DNA of 64,000 nt from Clostridium uliginosum (GTDB lineage: Bacteria > Bacillota > Clostridia > Clostridiales > Clostridiaceae). The position numbers and the translations under genes are program-made. The stretch lies in assembly GCF_900112485.1 (NCBI RefSeq), contig NZ_FOMG01000014.1:30294-94293 (forward strand). The letters run 5' to 3'. The notes beneath the pieces were generated by a model. That model made no database searches, had not been told where the DNA came from, and saw nothing but the letters and a program-made list of their open reading frames with translations. This document shows, piece by piece, positions 44,963 to 55,231 of this stretch; position 1 is the stretch's first letter; every line of letters starts with the position of its first letter.

Positions 44963-45799
44963 ATGGAAAAAATTAAAATTATCACAGATAGTACTGCTGA
45001 TTTGCCAAAGGAATTATATGAAAAATATGATATAGAGGTTTTGCCAGTAATAATAAATTTTGGAGAAGAAAGTTACTTAGATGGAGTTGAAATAAATCCT
45101 GATAAAATATTTGAAAAAATAAAAAAAGACAATATATTACCAACTACAGGACAGGTAATTCCAAGTAGATTCATAGAAGTATATAAGAAATATTTAGAGG
45201 ATGGATATAAAATTCTTTCAATTCATATGTCTTCTGTAATGAGTGGAACATATCAATCAGCTTGTATAGCAAAGAATACATTAGAAAGCAATGATATAGT
45301 TGTTATTGATTCTCAAAATATTGCACCTGCATTAGGAATGTTATTATTAAAGGCTATCAAGCTTAGAGAAAGTGGACAAGATGTTAATCAAATAGCAAAT
45401 AAGTTAGAAGAAGTTAAGTATAAGATAAAAACTCTAGTTTGTTTTGAATCTTTAAAGTATCTTATTAGAGGTGGTAGAATTTCAAAAACTGCTGGGATGT
45501 TTGGAAATGCTTTTGGAATAAAATTAATACTTGATATAAAAGACGGATTAATGTCAGTAAAAGATAAAGTTAGAGGAAGCAAAAAAGCTATTACAAAGAT
45601 AATTTCTGATTTAGAAGCTGCTGATTTAGACGACGAAGTACCAGTGATATTAGTAGATGTATATAATATTAAAATCAAAAAAGCACTTATAGAATATATG
45701 AAAAATAATGATATTAATTTTATTGAATGTCCACTTGGATCAAGTGTATGTATACATTCAGGTCCAAATTGCTGTGGATTAGTCTTTTTAACTAAATAA
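44963..45799 (+). CDS. DegV family fatty-acid-binding protein
   Basis: This 278-residue protein of the DegV family binds fatty acids and, in some Firmicutes, delivers them to fatty-acid kinase FakA. Conserved features are the N-terminal ITDSTADLPKELYEKYDIEVLPV, the MSSVMSGTYQSA loop and LRGGRI-like LIRGGRISKTAG. AGAGGACTGAGG precedes the ATG. The TAA stop overlaps the left end of a family A-like element that also carries a terminator-like hairpin. Which DegV paralogue this is cannot be told. Confidence 0.9.
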   Translation: MEKIKIITDSTADLPKELYEKYDIEVLPVIINFGEESYLDGVEINPDKIFEKIKKDNILPTTGQVIPSRFIEVYKKYLEDGYKILSIHMSSVMSGTYQSACIAKNTLESNDIVVIDSQNIAPALGMLLLKAIKLRESGQDVNQIANKLEEVKYKIKTLVCFESLKYLIRGGRISKTAGMFGNAFGIKLILDIKDGLMSVKDKVRGSKKAITKIISDLEAADLDDEVPVILVDVYNIKIKKALIEYMKNNDINFIECPLGSSVCIHSGPNCCGLVFLTK

Positions 45800-45899
45800 G
45801 GCATTTTGAAAAAATGCACCTTATTAAAATCAAAAACCATATTTTACTTTCTTTATAAAATTATACGGAAAGTAAAATAGGTTTTTTTAATATGCCTTA
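45797..45899. repeat. Repeat family A, variant with terminator-like interior
   Basis: TAAGGCATTTTG at the left and TTTTTAATATGCCTTAA at the right. Interior arms TATTTTACTTTC and GAAAGTAAAATA form a hairpin followed by GGTTTTTTT, so this copy can act as the degV terminator. Confidence 0.75.
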
Positions 45900-46098
45900 A
45901 GTAATAAATTTCTATATTTAGCATAATTTAAATAAGAAGAATAGATTACTTGCGTTAAGTATAAGATTGAGGGTATACTATTTATAAAGTTATAACTAGA
46001 AATAAATAGTACATTTAAAAATATGAATACGTTTAAATAATTGGCTATGTTTTAAAGCAATACAAAATAATTATGTGTTATAAGAAAAGAGGGTGTTT

Positions 46099-47481
46099 AT
46101 GAATTTAGATTATGGCATGAAAATGACACAAGATCAAAAACTGGTACTAACTTATAATATGCAACAGTCTATAAAACTTTTACAGATGTCCATGCATGAT
46201 TTAAGAGAATATATTGATAATGAATACTCTGAAAATCCTATATTAGAAATACATGAATCAGAAAAAATGCCAGATAATACTAACTCACAAGATAAATATG
46301 ATTATAAAAAATTAATTAAAGAATTGGAATCAAATAACTATAAAAATGAAACTGATAATAATTATGTGAATAAAGAAAATGATGTTTCACCATGGAATTA
46401 TATTGAAAAAACTAAATCTTTAAATGAATATTTACAAGAACAATTAATAGAAATTAATATGGACCCATATACAGTAGCAATATCAAAATACATCATTGAA
46501 TCATTGGATCATAAAGGATATTTAGAAATATCAACTAATGAAATAAGCAACGAACTTAATATATCAGAAGAAAAAGTTCAACAAGCTTTAGATGTAGTAC
46601 AAGATTTGGAGCCATATGGAATAGGTGCTAGAAATATAAAAGAATGTCTTATGATTCAAGCTTCAAAGTTAAATATACTAGATGATACTATGGAAAAAAT
46701 TATTTTCAATCATTTAGAGGATATTGCAGATAATAAATATAAAATTGTAGGTGAAACAATTAATATTTCACCAAGAGAAGCTCAAAAGTATGGAGATTTA
46801 ATAAAGAAACTAGAACCAAAACCATCGAGAGGGTTTTATACAGGGGAAGAAGTAAGCTATATAATTCCAGATGCTGAAATTAAAAAAGTAGAAAATGAAT
46901 ATTTTATTTTAATGAATGAAAGTGTACTGCCTAGATTAATGATAAATAAAGCTTATAAAGAGGTTTTAAAAAAGGATGCAGATACTCAAACAACTACATA
47001 TGTTAAAGAGAAGATTGACAAAGCTATGTTTTTAATTAAATCTATAGAACAAAGGAAGAATACTTTATATAATGTATTGAAATGTTTGCTAGATAAGCAA
47101 AGAGATTTTTTCGAAAAAGGCTATGAATATATAAAACCTTTAACATTAAAAGAAGTAGCAGAAATAATAGGGATGCATGAATCTACCGTAAGTAGAGCTA
47201 TTAAGGACAAATATGTACTTACTAGTTATGGTACAATAAAAATAAAGAAATTATTTAGTAGTAGTGTTTCACTAAATAATGAAGAAGATATGACTACAGA
47301 TAAAATAAAATGTGAAATTAAAAAGATTATTGAACAAGAAGATAAAGAAAAACCACTTTCCGATCAAATTATATCATCAATGTTATGTGAACATAATATT
47401 AATATTTCTAGAAGGACTGTAGCAAAATACAGAGAAGAATTAGGAATTAAATCATCTTCAAAAAGAAAGAGAATTATATGA
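46099..47481 (+). CDS. rpoN: RNA polymerase sigma-54 factor
   Basis: This 460-residue sigma-54 factor directs RNA polymerase to -24/-12 promoters and needs an AAA+ activator. Region I is Gln/Leu-rich (MTQDQKLVLTYNMQQSIKLLQM). The core-binding and DNA-binding parts follow, with the HTH LKEVAEIIGMHESTVSRAIKDKY and the RpoN box ISRRTVAKYREELGI near the C-terminus. The start is the ATG behind AAGAGGGTGTTT; an upstream in-frame GTG is part of that spacer. It stands alone between a DegV gene and the glycolytic cluster and is the partner of the activator at 10.4-12.0 kb. Confidence 0.95.
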   Translation: MNLDYGMKMTQDQKLVLTYNMQQSIKLLQMSMHDLREYIDNEYSENPILEIHESEKMPDNTNSQDKYDYKKLIKELESNNYKNETDNNYVNKENDVSPWNYIEKTKSLNEYLQEQLIEINMDPYTVAISKYIIESLDHKGYLEISTNEISNELNISEEKVQQALDVVQDLEPYGIGARNIKECLMIQASKLNILDDTMEKIIFNHLEDIADNKYKIVGETINISPREAQKYGDLIKKLEPKPSRGFYTGEEVSYIIPDAEIKKVENEYFILMNESVLPRLMINKAYKEVLKKDADTQTTTYVKEKIDKAMFLIKSIEQRKNTLYNVLKCLLDKQRDFFEKGYEYIKPLTLKEVAEIIGMHESTVSRAIKDKYVLTSYGTIKIKKLFSSSVSLNNEEDMTTDKIKCEIKKIIEQEDKEKPLSDQIISSMLCEHNINISRRTVAKYREELGIKSSSKRKRII

Positions 47482-47504
47482 TATAAATATAGTATATTAG
47501 TAGA

Positions 47505-47530
47505 TACCCCACTTATTAAGTGGGGTAATT
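47505..47530. terminator. Hairpin after rpoN
   Basis: TACCCCACTT pairs with AAGTGGGGTA; the T-run after it is weak. Family B interior sequence (GTTCGCTGAGTAAGTTCAAA) follows at 47541-47590. Confidence 0.6.
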
Positions 47531-47697
47531 CTATTCACTGTTGTTCGCTGAGTAAGTTCAAATATCCGAATACAATATTTGAAAGCTAGTTTAATAAAGT
47601 AATTAACAATAAATTTTCATATTATTAATAATTTGACAAATTTTCAAATATTAAAAAAAATTTTCGTTAAAGGCTTTTAAAATCTTACAAGGTGTTT

Positions 47698-47747
47698 TAT
47701 AATAATAGTTGTGGGACATGATGTAATTGCATGGGACGCATAAAGAC
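47698..47747 (+). promoter_or_regulatory. cggR promoter -10 and CggR operator
   Basis: A TATAAT (47698-47703) is followed by TGGGAC-N6-TAAT-N4-TGGGAC-N6-AGAC at 47712-47747. This has the spacing of the Bacillus CggR operator CGGGAC-N6-TGTC-N4-CGGGAC-N6-TGTC. Its place between promoter and start codon suits autorepression of the cggR-gap operon. Confidence 0.8.
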
Positions 47748-47760
47748 CAAAGGAGTGTTT

Positions 47761-48792
47761 ATGTTGCAGGAAATATTAGAGTTACAGAAAAAAATAGTTC
47801 CTGAGCTTGTAGATACATTAGAAAAAAGATATAACGTACTCAGAACTATATATTATAATCAACCAATAGGTAGAAGAGTTCTTGCTAGTCAATTAAATAC
47901 TGGTGAGAGAATAATTAGGACTGAAGTAAGCTTTTTGAGTTCACAAGGATTAATTGAAATAAATACTCCAGGGATGACAGTTACAAAAGAAGGTCAAGAA
48001 ATAATAGATAAATTAAAAGATTTCATTCATGAAATTAAAGGACTTTCAGAAGTAGAAGAAGAATTAAGAAAATCACTTAATTTAAAAAAAGTAATTATAG
48101 TTCCAGGAGATTTAGAAAATAATCATTCAATTTTGAAGGATTTAGGTAAGGCTTGTGCGAATTATGTAAAAGACATATTAGTTGATGGCTCTATAATAAC
48201 ATTAACTGGTGGAAGTACATTAAAAGAAGTAGTAGAAGAATTTCCTAAAATAAATTATTTATCTAATATTCAAGTAGTACCTGCAAGAGGTGGAATGGGT
48301 AAAAATGTAGAAACCCAAGCAAATACTTTAGCAGCTTTATTAGCAAAAAAGTTAAATGGCAGTTATAAAATGCTTCATATTTCTGAAAACTTAAGTTTAG
48401 ATGTAGTACATACTTTACTTAAAGAAAAAGAAATAAAGTCAGTAATAGATACTATACATAAAGCAGATATTTTAATGTATGGTATTGGTAATGCTGTCCA
48501 AATGGCAAAAAAAAGAGATGCTTCAGATGAAGTGATTGAAGAATTAATTCAAAATGGAGCAGTAGGGGAAGCGTTTGGTTGTTATTTTAATAAAAATTCT
48601 GAAATAGTGTCAGAAACTACCGCTATTGGAATTAAAATTAATGAAGCGAGAAAAATTAAGACACATATTGCAGTTGCAGGTGGAAAGAATAAAATAGAGT
48701 CAATTATAGCAACTGAATTTAATGATGTTAATGGTATTTTAGTTACCGATGAAGAAACAAGTAAAAAAATATTAGAAACACTAAATCAATAA
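47761..48792 (+). CDS. cggR: Central glycolytic genes regulator
   Basis: This 343-residue SorC/DeoR-type repressor has an N-terminal HTH (LASQLNTGERIIRTEVSFLSSQGLI) and a C-terminal sugar-phosphate-binding domain (LTGGSTLKEVVEEF). The latter binds fructose-1,6-bisphosphate in characterised homologues, which relieves repression. The start is the ATG behind AAAGGAGTGTTT; a longer frame to 47731 would begin inside the operator. gap follows after 68 bases. A CggR-like operator lies just upstream, so the gene is probably autoregulated. Confidence 0.93.
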   Translation: MLQEILELQKKIVPELVDTLEKRYNVLRTIYYNQPIGRRVLASQLNTGERIIRTEVSFLSSQGLIEINTPGMTVTKEGQEIIDKLKDFIHEIKGLSEVEEELRKSLNLKKVIIVPGDLENNHSILKDLGKACANYVKDILVDGSIITLTGGSTLKEVVEEFPKINYLSNIQVVPARGGMGKNVETQANTLAALLAKKLNGSYKMLHISENLSLDVVHTLLKEKEIKSVIDTIHKADILMYGIGNAVQMAKKRDASDEVIEELIQNGAVGEAFGCYFNKNSEIVSETTAIGIKINEARKIKTHIAVAGGKNKIESIIATEFNDVNGILVTDEETSKKILETLNQ

Positions 48793-48860
48793 TTTCAGTT
48801 ATTAAATTAGTTTGTAAAATTTATTTTTATAAAAAGACATTACTTTAGGAGGTAATTTTA

Positions 48861-49877
48861 ATGGCAAATGTAAAAGTAGCAATTAATGGTTTTGGACGTA
48901 TAGGACGTCTTGCATTTAGACAAATGTTTGGAGCAGAAGGATATGAAGTGGTTGCAATCAACGACTTAACAGATCCTAAGATGTTAGCTCACTTATTAAA
49001 ATATGATTCATCACAAGGTAGATACGAAGTAGCTGTAGAAGTTAAAGAAGATGCTATCGTTGTTAATGGAAAAGAAATTAAAATTTATGCTGAAGCTGAT
49101 GCTTCAAAACTTCCTTGGGGAAAAGTTGGTGTAGATGTAGTACTTGAATGTACTGGATTCTATGTATCAAAGGCTAAATCTCAAGCTCATATCGATGCAG
49201 GTGCTAAGAAAGTTGTTATATCAGCTCCAGCTGGTAACGACCTTCCAACAGTTGTATTCAACGTTAACCAAGACGTTATAACTGCTGAAGATAACATAAT
49301 ATCTGCAGCTTCTTGTACAACTAACTGTTTAGCTCCAATGGCTAAAGCACTTAATGACTTAGCACCAATTCAATCTGGTATTATGTCAACTATCCATGCT
49401 TACACTGGAGACCAAATGGTATTAGACGGACCACACAGAAAGGGAGATTTCAGAAGAGCAAGAGCTGCTGCTGTAAATATCGTTCCTAACTCAACTGGTG
49501 CTGCTAAAGCTATCGGATTAGTTATCCCAGAATTAAACGGTAAGTTAATCGGTTCTGCACAAAGAGTTCCAGTTCCAACTGGTTCAACTACAATCTTAGT
49601 TGCTGTAGTTAAAGGAAAAGATCTTACAGTTGAAGGCGTAAATGCTGCTATGAAGGCTCAATCTAATGAATCATTTGGATACACTGAAGAAGAATTAGTA
49701 TCTTCTGATATCGTTGGAATCAAGTATGGTTCATTATTCGATTCAACTCAAACTATGGTAGCTAAAATTGCAGAAGACTTATACCAAGTTCAAGTTGTTT
49801 CATGGTATGATAACGAAAATTCATACACTAGCCAAATGGTTAGAACAATCAAATACTTCTCTAAATTCTTAAAGTAA
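48861..49877 (+). CDS. gap: Glyceraldehyde-3-phosphate dehydrogenase
   Basis: This 338-residue glycolytic enzyme oxidises glyceraldehyde-3-phosphate to 1,3-bisphosphoglycerate with NAD+. The Rossmann motif [13 protein letters not shown] opens the protein, the nucleophile is Cys152 in [12 protein letters not shown], and [12 protein letters not shown] closes the catalytic domain. A strong TTTAGGAGGTAATTTTA precedes the ATG. Codon use (AAC, ATC, TTC) is more biased than in neighbours, as expected for high expression. It follows cggR and precedes a full-length family A repeat, then pgk. Confidence 0.97.
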   Translation: MANVKVAINGFGRIGRLAFRQMFGAEGYEVVAINDLTDPKMLAHLLKYDSSQGRYEVAVEVKEDAIVVNGKEIKIYAEADASKLPWGKVGVDVVLECTGFYVSKAKSQAHIDAGAKKVVISAPAGNDLPTVVFNVNQDVITAEDNIISAASCTTNCLAPMAKALNDLAPIQSGIMSTIHAYTGDQMVLDGPHRKGDFRRARAAAVNIVPNSTGAAKAIGLVIPELNGKLIGSAQRVPVPTGSTTILVAVVKGKDLTVEGVNAAMKAQSNESFGYTEEELVSSDIVGIKYGSLFDSTQTMVAKIAEDLYQVQVVSWYDNENSYTSQMVRTIKYFSKFLK

Positions 49878-49892
49878 TTTGAGCTTTTAGTG

Positions 49893-50054
49893 AAGGCACA
49901 TTCAAAAAAAATAATAGACCAGTATGTATGTCTATTTTGCGTCATACTGTGTCGGCAAGTTCAGCTAATAGCTCGCTATTAACTGAACTTCCCTCCTTGT
50001 CTGATACCAAATATACTATGCATCTTTGGTCTATTATTTTCTTTCATGTGCTTA
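49893..50054. repeat. Repeat family A, full-length copy between gap and pgk
   Basis: About 162 bp: AAGGCACATTCAAAAAAAAT to TTTTCTTTCATGTGCTTAA, with AATAGACCAGTATGTATGTC at the left and an inner AGTTCAGCTAATAG/CTATTAACTGAACT stem. This is the best-preserved copy. Confidence 0.88.
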
Positions 50055-50154
50055 AAGCAATTAAAATTATAAATAAGTCTGGTTTTGTAGTATAAGGCTA
50101 TAAGGCCAGACTATTTTAAAATGTTGAAAAATTTAATATTTAGAGGTGAAAAGA

Positions 50155-51330
50155 ATGAATTTTAATAAAAAAACAATAGAAGATATTGAAGTAAAAGGAA
50201 AAAAAGTTTTAGTTAGATGTGATTTTAATGTTCCATTAAAAGATGGAGTTATAACTGATGAAAACAGATTAAATGGAGCTCTTCCAACAATTAAATATTT
50301 AATTGAAAAGAATGCAAAGGTTATCCTTTGTTCACATTTAGGAAAAGATGCTTCAAAATCATTAGCACCAGTTGCTAAGAGATTAAGCGAATTGTTAGGT
50401 AAAGAAGTTGTTTTTGCAAGAGATGAAGAAGTTGTTGGAGAAAACGCTAAAAAAGCAGTTGCTTCAATGAAAGATGGAGATGTTGTATTACTAGAAAATA
50501 CAAGATGTAGAAAAGAAGAAACTAAGAATGTACCTGAATTCTCAAAAGAATTAGCTTCATTAGCTGATGTATTTGTTAATGATGCATTTGGTACAGCTCA
50601 TAGAGCTCACTGTTCAACAGTTGGAGTAACTGATTACCTTGATACAGCTGTATGTGGATACTTAATTCAAAAAGAATTAAAGTTCTTAGGAGAAGCAGTA
50701 AACACTCCAGTAAGACCATTTGTTGCTATTTTAGGTGGAGCTAAGGTTTCAGATAAAATTGCTGTTATCAATAATTTATTAGATAAAGTTGATACATTAA
50801 TCATTGGTGGTGGAATGGCTTATACATTCTTAAAAGCTCAAGGATACGAAGTTGGAACTTCATTAGTTGAAGCTGACAGAGTAGAATATGCTAAAGAAAT
50901 GATTGAAAAAGCTAAGGCAAAGGGAGTTAACTTCTTATTACCAGTAGATCATAGAGTAGCAGCAGAATTTAAAGATGTTGAAGCTGTAGTTACAGAAGAT
51001 CAAAACATTCCAGCAGGAAGTATGGGATTAGATATTGGACCTAAGACAGACGTTCTTTATGCAAATGCTATAAAGGATGCTAAGACTGTTATATGGAACG
51101 GACCTATGGGAGTATTCGAATTCGATAACTTCAATAAGGGAACAATTGCAGTTGCTAAAGCTATGGCTGATGCAGATGCTACAACAGTTATCGGTGGAGG
51201 AGACTCAGCTGCTGCTGTTAATATCTTAGGATTCGGAGATAAGATGACTCATATCTCAACTGGTGGTGGAGCATCACTTGAATTCTTAGAAGGTAAAGTA
51301 TTACCTGGTATAGCTGCACTAAACGACTAA
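50155..51330 (+). CDS. pgk: Phosphoglycerate kinase
   Basis: This 391-residue enzyme transfers phosphate from 1,3-bisphosphoglycerate to ADP, making ATP. Substrate and hinge motifs visible are [43 protein letters not shown] and the nucleotide-side GGGDSAAAV. The start is the ATG behind TTAGAGGTGAAAAGA; the GTG inside that ribosome binding site is not used. It is part of the gap-pgk-tpiA row, with a family A repeat on each side. Confidence 0.97.
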   Translation: MNFNKKTIEDIEVKGKKVLVRCDFNVPLKDGVITDENRLNGALPTIKYLIEKNAKVILCSHLGKDASKSLAPVAKRLSELLGKEVVFARDEEVVGENAKKAVASMKDGDVVLLENTRCRKEETKNVPEFSKELASLADVFVNDAFGTAHRAHCSTVGVTDYLDTAVCGYLIQKELKFLGEAVNTPVRPFVAILGGAKVSDKIAVINNLLDKVDTLIIGGGMAYTFLKAQGYEVGTSLVEADRVEYAKEMIEKAKAKGVNFLLPVDHRVAAEFKDVEAVVTEDQNIPAGSMGLDIGPKTDVLYANAIKDAKTVIWNGPMGVFEFDNFNKGTIAVAKAMADADATTVIGGGDSAAAVNILGFGDKMTHISTGGGASLEFLEGKVLPGIAALND

Positions 51331-51332
51331 TT

Positions 51333-51400
51333 ATAAGGCACAATTGAAAAAATAATAGACTGAGGATGCTTGTCTATTATTTTCTTTCATATGTCTAATA
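51333..51400. repeat. Repeat family A, short copy between pgk and tpiA
   Basis: ATAAGGCACAATTGAAAAAA mirrors TTATTTTCTTTCATATGTCT, with AATAGACTGAGGATGCTTG inside. Confidence 0.82.
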
Positions 51401-51457
51401 CTTATAAATATGTAGTTAAAATAAATAATATATAAATTTTAATATGAGGTGAAGAGG

Positions 51458-52204
51458 ATGAGAAAAGCAATTATTGCAGGAAATTGGAAAATGCACAATA
51501 CTATTGAAGAATCAGTTAAAATGGTAGAAGAATTAAAACCATTAGTTAAGGATGCTACATGTGATGTAGTTATATGTCCTACTTTTGTATGTTTAGATGC
51601 TGTTAAAAAAGCAGTAGCTGGATCAAACATTAAAGTTGGTGCACAAAACATGCACTTTGAAGAAAAAGGAGCTTTCACAGGAGAAGTTGCTCCAAGAATG
51701 TTAGAAGCTATGGGAATTGATTATGTTGTTATTGGTCACAGTGAAAGAAGAGAATACTTCAATGAAACTGATGAAGCTTGTAACAAGAAAGTTAAAGCTA
51801 CTTTTGCACATAATATGACTCCAATACTTTGTTGTGGAGAATCTTTAGAACAAAGAGAAAATGGAACAACTAATAAAGTACTTGAAGCTCAAATTAAAGT
51901 TGATATAGCTGGATTAACAAATGAACAAGCAGAAAAAGTTGTTATTGCTTATGAACCAATTTGGGCAATTGGAACTGGTAAAACTGCTACTAAAGAACAA
52001 GCTAATGAAACAATAGCTGCAATTAGAGCAATGGTTACTGAAATGTATGGAAAAGAAATTGCTGATAAAGTAAGAATTCAATACGGTGGTTCAGTTAAAC
52101 CTAACACAATTAAAGATCAAATGGCTATGTCTGATATAGACGGAGCATTAGTTGGTGGAGCTAGTTTAGTAGCTGCTGACTTCTCTGCAATAGTTAATTA
52201 CTAA
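51458..52204 (+). CDS. tpiA: Triosephosphate isomerase
   Basis: This 248-residue TIM barrel interconverts dihydroxyacetone phosphate and glyceraldehyde-3-phosphate. Active-site residues are in AGNWKMH (Lys11), IGHSERRE (His) and [11 protein letters not shown] (Glu), with the phosphate loop YGGSVKPN and GGASLV at the end. The start is the ATG after GAGGTGAAGAGG; the upstream GTG lies in the ribosome binding site. It is the last gene before a strong terminator, so gpmI is a separate unit. Confidence 0.97.
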   Translation: MRKAIIAGNWKMHNTIEESVKMVEELKPLVKDATCDVVICPTFVCLDAVKKAVAGSNIKVGAQNMHFEEKGAFTGEVAPRMLEAMGIDYVVIGHSERREYFNETDEACNKKVKATFAHNMTPILCCGESLEQRENGTTNKVLEAQIKVDIAGLTNEQAEKVVIAYEPIWAIGTGKTATKEQANETIAAIRAMVTEMYGKEIADKVRIQYGGSVKPNTIKDQMAMSDIDGALVGGASLVAADFSAIVNY

Positions 52205-52228
52205 GACATATTCAAAATGTAATTCTTA

Positions 52229-52263
52229 AGACTATGAACTTATCGTTCATAGTCTTTTTTTTG
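52229..52263 (+). terminator. Terminator after tpiA
   Basis: AGACTATGAAC pairs with GTTCATAGTCT, followed by TTTTTTT. Confidence 0.92.
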
Positions 52264-52371
52264 ATACTAAAAATTGTAATAGAATATTTATAAGTCTGGA
52301 TTATTCATGAAATGAGTGTAAATAAAATCTTTATGATATTAATTTAGATTTTAGGAATTGTAAAATAAACA

Positions 52372-52512
52372 AATAGTCAAAGATTCTTAGGATTTTTTGA
52401 ACTAGACAAAGAAGTAAATACAGTTAATACTGCTGTTATTAGCTACATTTGCTGATGCAATATAGTACAAAAAAGACAAGAATACTGATTAGTTATTTAT
52501 TTGTATATGTAT
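52372..52512. repeat. Repeat family A, variant subfamily (orientation 2)
   Basis: The interior (AGTCAAAGATTCTTAGGATT through CTACATTTGCTGATGCAATA) is close to the reverse complement of the element at 44.78-44.94 kb. Its outer ends are degraded. Confidence 0.78.
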
Positions 52513-52567
52513 TAAATAGACTAGCATACTGATTTGTTATTTTTTTGAATAAGCTTTACTTTATAAG

Positions 52568-52596
52568 TTGCAATAAGTGTAAAAAAATAATATAAT
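52568..52596 (+). promoter_or_regulatory. Sigma-A promoter of gpmI
   Basis: TTGCAA, a 17-base spacer and TATAAT lie 82 bases before the gpmI start, downstream of the tpiA terminator. Confidence 0.65.
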
Positions 52597-52677
52597 TAAA
52601 ATGGTTAAAAATGTAGAGAATAAAAGATAATAGTAGTATTTAAAGAGATTAAATAAGATATTTGGAGGGATAGGAAC

Positions 52678-54216
52678 ATGTCAAAGAAACCTGTTATGTT
52701 AATGATATTAGATGGCTTTGGTATTGCACCAAAATCAGAAGGAAATGCTGTGAGCTTAGCAAATAAGCCAAATTTTGATAGATTACAAGAAAAATATCCT
52801 ACTACAAAGCTACAAGCTAGTGGAATGGAAGTTGGATTACCAGAGGGACAAATGGGTAACTCAGAAGTTGGCCATTTAAATATTGGTGCTGGTAGAATAG
52901 TATATCAAGAATTAACAAGAATAACTAAAGCTATTGCAGATGGAGACTTTTTTGAAAATGAAGCACTAAAAAAAGCAATACATAATGCTAAAAATAATAA
53001 TACAGCATTACATTTAATGGGATTATTATCAGATGGTGGAGTTCATTCACATATACAACATTTAAAAGGACTTTTAGAATTTGCTAAAAAAGAAGGAGTT
53101 CAAAATGTATATGTTCATGCATTCATGGATGGAAGAGATGTACCACCTTCATCAGGTAAAGAATTTATAGAACAAACTGAAAAGATTATGGCTGAAGTAG
53201 GCATAGGTAAGATTGCTACTGTAAGTGGTAGATATTATGCTATGGATAGAGATAATAGATGGGAAAGAGTTGAACTTGCATATAATGCATTAGTATTAGG
53301 TAAGGGTGAAATTGCTAATAGTGCAGTAGAAGCTATTGAAAGATCTTATCATGATAATAAGACTGATGAATTTGTATTACCAACAATAGTTACTGAAAAT
53401 GGAGCTCCAGTTAGCACAATAAAGAGTGGAGATTCAGTTATATTCTTTAACTTTAGACCAGATAGAGCTAGAGAAATTACTAGAGCTATTAATGATAAGA
53501 AATTTGATGGATTTAAGAGAGAAACTTTAAATCTTACTTTTACAACAATGACTCAATATGATAAAACTTTAGAAGGTGTTGAAGTTGCTTATAAGCCTCA
53601 AACATTAACTAATACTCTTGGAGAATATGTAAGTAGTAAGGGATTAAATCAATTAAGAATAGCTGAAACTGAAAAATATGCTCATGTTACATTTTTCTTT
53701 AACGGTGGAGTTGAAAAGGAAAATGAAGGTGAAGATAGAGCATTAATTCCTTCACCAAAAGTTGCAACATATGATTTAAAACCAGAAATGAGTGCATATG
53801 AAGTAACAGATGAGTTAATAAAGAGATTAGATTCAGATAAATATGATATGGTAATCTTAAATTTTGCTAACCCTGATATGGTTGGTCATACTGGAATAGT
53901 TCCAGCTGCTGTTAAAGCAATTGAAACAGTTGATAAATGTTTAGGTAAGGTTGTAGATAAAGTATTAGAAAAAGATGGATCAGTATTTATTACTGCTGAC
54001 CATGGTAATGCTGAAATTATGATAGATTTCTCAACAGGAAATCCATTTACAGCTCACACTACAGAACCAGTACCATTTGTTTGGGTATCAAATCATACAG
54101 AAGGTAAAACATTAAAAGAAGGAAAGCTTGCAGATATAGCTCCAACAATGTTAAATCAATTAGGACTTGAAGTTCCAACTGAAATGACTGGAGAAAATTT
54201 AGTAGTAAATAAGTAA
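52678..54216 (+). CDS. gpmI: 2,3-bisphosphoglycerate-independent phosphoglycerate mutase
   Basis: This 512-residue Mn-dependent enzyme converts 3-phosphoglycerate to 2-phosphoglycerate. The metal Asp12 is in [11 protein letters not shown], the nucleophile is Ser62 in [15 protein letters not shown], and the second metal site is [12 protein letters not shown]. The insertion domain (about 77-310) includes [25 protein letters not shown] precedes the ATG. Unlike the ApgM-like protein at 18.2 kb, the Ser nucleophile is intact, so this is the glycolytic mutase. Confidence 0.97.
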   Translation: MSKKPVMLMILDGFGIAPKSEGNAVSLANKPNFDRLQEKYPTTKLQASGMEVGLPEGQMGNSEVGHLNIGAGRIVYQELTRITKAIADGDFFENEALKKAIHNAKNNNTALHLMGLLSDGGVHSHIQHLKGLLEFAKKEGVQNVYVHAFMDGRDVPPSSGKEFIEQTEKIMAEVGIGKIATVSGRYYAMDRDNRWERVELAYNALVLGKGEIANSAVEAIERSYHDNKTDEFVLPTIVTENGAPVSTIKSGDSVIFFNFRPDRAREITRAINDKKFDGFKRETLNLTFTTMTQYDKTLEGVEVAYKPQTLTNTLGEYVSSKGLNQLRIAETEKYAHVTFFFNGGVEKENEGEDRALIPSPKVATYDLKPEMSAYEVTDELIKRLDSDKYDMVILNFANPDMVGHTGIVPAAVKAIETVDKCLGKVVDKVLEKDGSVFITADHGNAEIMIDFSTGNPFTAHTTEPVPFVWVSNHTEGKTLKEGKLADIAPTMLNQLGLEVPTEMTGENLVVNK

Positions 54217-54302
54217 TTCCAGAAAAATGTACAATGCCTAAGATGTACTATACTTTAAAAATAAATGATAAAGTAAATATAGATTCAACATTTTAGAGGA
54301 CT

Positions 54303-54465
54303 TAAGGCATATGAAAGAAAATAACAAGTCAAAGATACGACGTATATTTTATATCATACAAGTAGGTAAGGTTAGCTAATAACTGGCTATTAATTGATTT
54401 TGCTGACATAGTATGACGTAAAACAGACTAGTATACTGACTTGTTATTTTTTTTTTCATATGCCG
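54303..54465. repeat. Repeat family A, full-length copy after gpmI
   Basis: TTAAGGCATATGAAAGAAAA at the left mirrors TTTTTTTTCATATGCC at the right. The interior AATAACAAGTCAAAGATACG and inner stem GGTTAGCTAATAACTGGCTA match the full-length form in the opposite orientation. Confidence 0.82.
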
Positions 54466-54632
54466 AATCAAAAGTAATTAGTACTTTTGACTAAATCCTT
54501 TTTTGTTTAATGCTAACTGAAAATAAATTTTCAATAAAGAAAAATTGTAAAATTTGATAGAGTAATTATTGAGTACTGCATAAATTCAAACCTAAAGTAA
54601 TATATTTATAAAAAAGGTTTAGGATTGATGAA

Positions 54633-55217
54633 ATGAAGAAAAATTTTGATTATTCTGCTGACTTTGATGAAAAGACAGAAAAATTATTTAGAAACGGAAA
54701 GTACCTTGGCCAAGGAAACAATGGAATAGTTTATGAGTTACCAAACAATAAAGCTATTAAGATATTTTTAACTAAAAAAGTATGCAATGATGAAGGAGGT
54801 ATACTTCATAGAACAAATGGATCGAAATATTTTCCTAGATTGTATAAAAGAGGAAAACTATATGTAGTTAGAGATATGGTAGATGGAGAAAGATTAGATG
54901 ATTATATAAAACAACATGGATTAAGTGAGACATTAATAAGAAACATATATGATTTGTTATTAGAGTTTAAAAAACTTAAATTCACTAAATTAGATACTAG
55001 ATGCAAGGATATATTTATTTCTGAAAATGAAAAGCTTATGATAATAGATCCTAAGAAAGCATATTCTAGAAAAGTAAACTATCCAAGACATTTGATGAAA
55101 GGGTTAAAACGAATTGGAGTATTAGAAGAGTTTCTTGAAGGTATTAGTGAAATAGACAAACATAAGGCAAATGAATGGAATATAAAATTTGAAAGATATT
55201 TTAACAATGAACAATGA
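54633..55217 (+). CDS. Small protein-kinase-like protein
   Basis: This 194-residue protein resembles a minimal kinase fold. A Gly-rich loop is seen in LGQGNNGIVYEL (26-31), and the ATP lysine is Lys43 in KAIKIF. The catalytic-loop region reads LDTRCKDIFIS (121-130) instead of HGDLHPGN, and IIDPKKAY (Asp139) stands at the metal-binding DFG position. It is shorter than Hanks-type kinases and lacks a membrane anchor, so it may be a RIO/lipopolysaccharide-kinase-like protein or a pseudokinase. It sits alone between gpmI and eno. The ribosome binding site GATTGATGAA is weak. Confidence 0.7.
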   Translation: MKKNFDYSADFDEKTEKLFRNGKYLGQGNNGIVYELPNNKAIKIFLTKKVCNDEGGILHRTNGSKYFPRLYKRGKLYVVRDMVDGERLDDYIKQHGLSETLIRNIYDLLLEFKKLKFTKLDTRCKDIFISENEKLMIIDPKKAYSRKVNYPRHLMKGLKRIGVLEEFLEGISEIDKHKANEWNIKFERYFNNEQ

Positions 55218-55231
55218 ACAATTGATAATAG

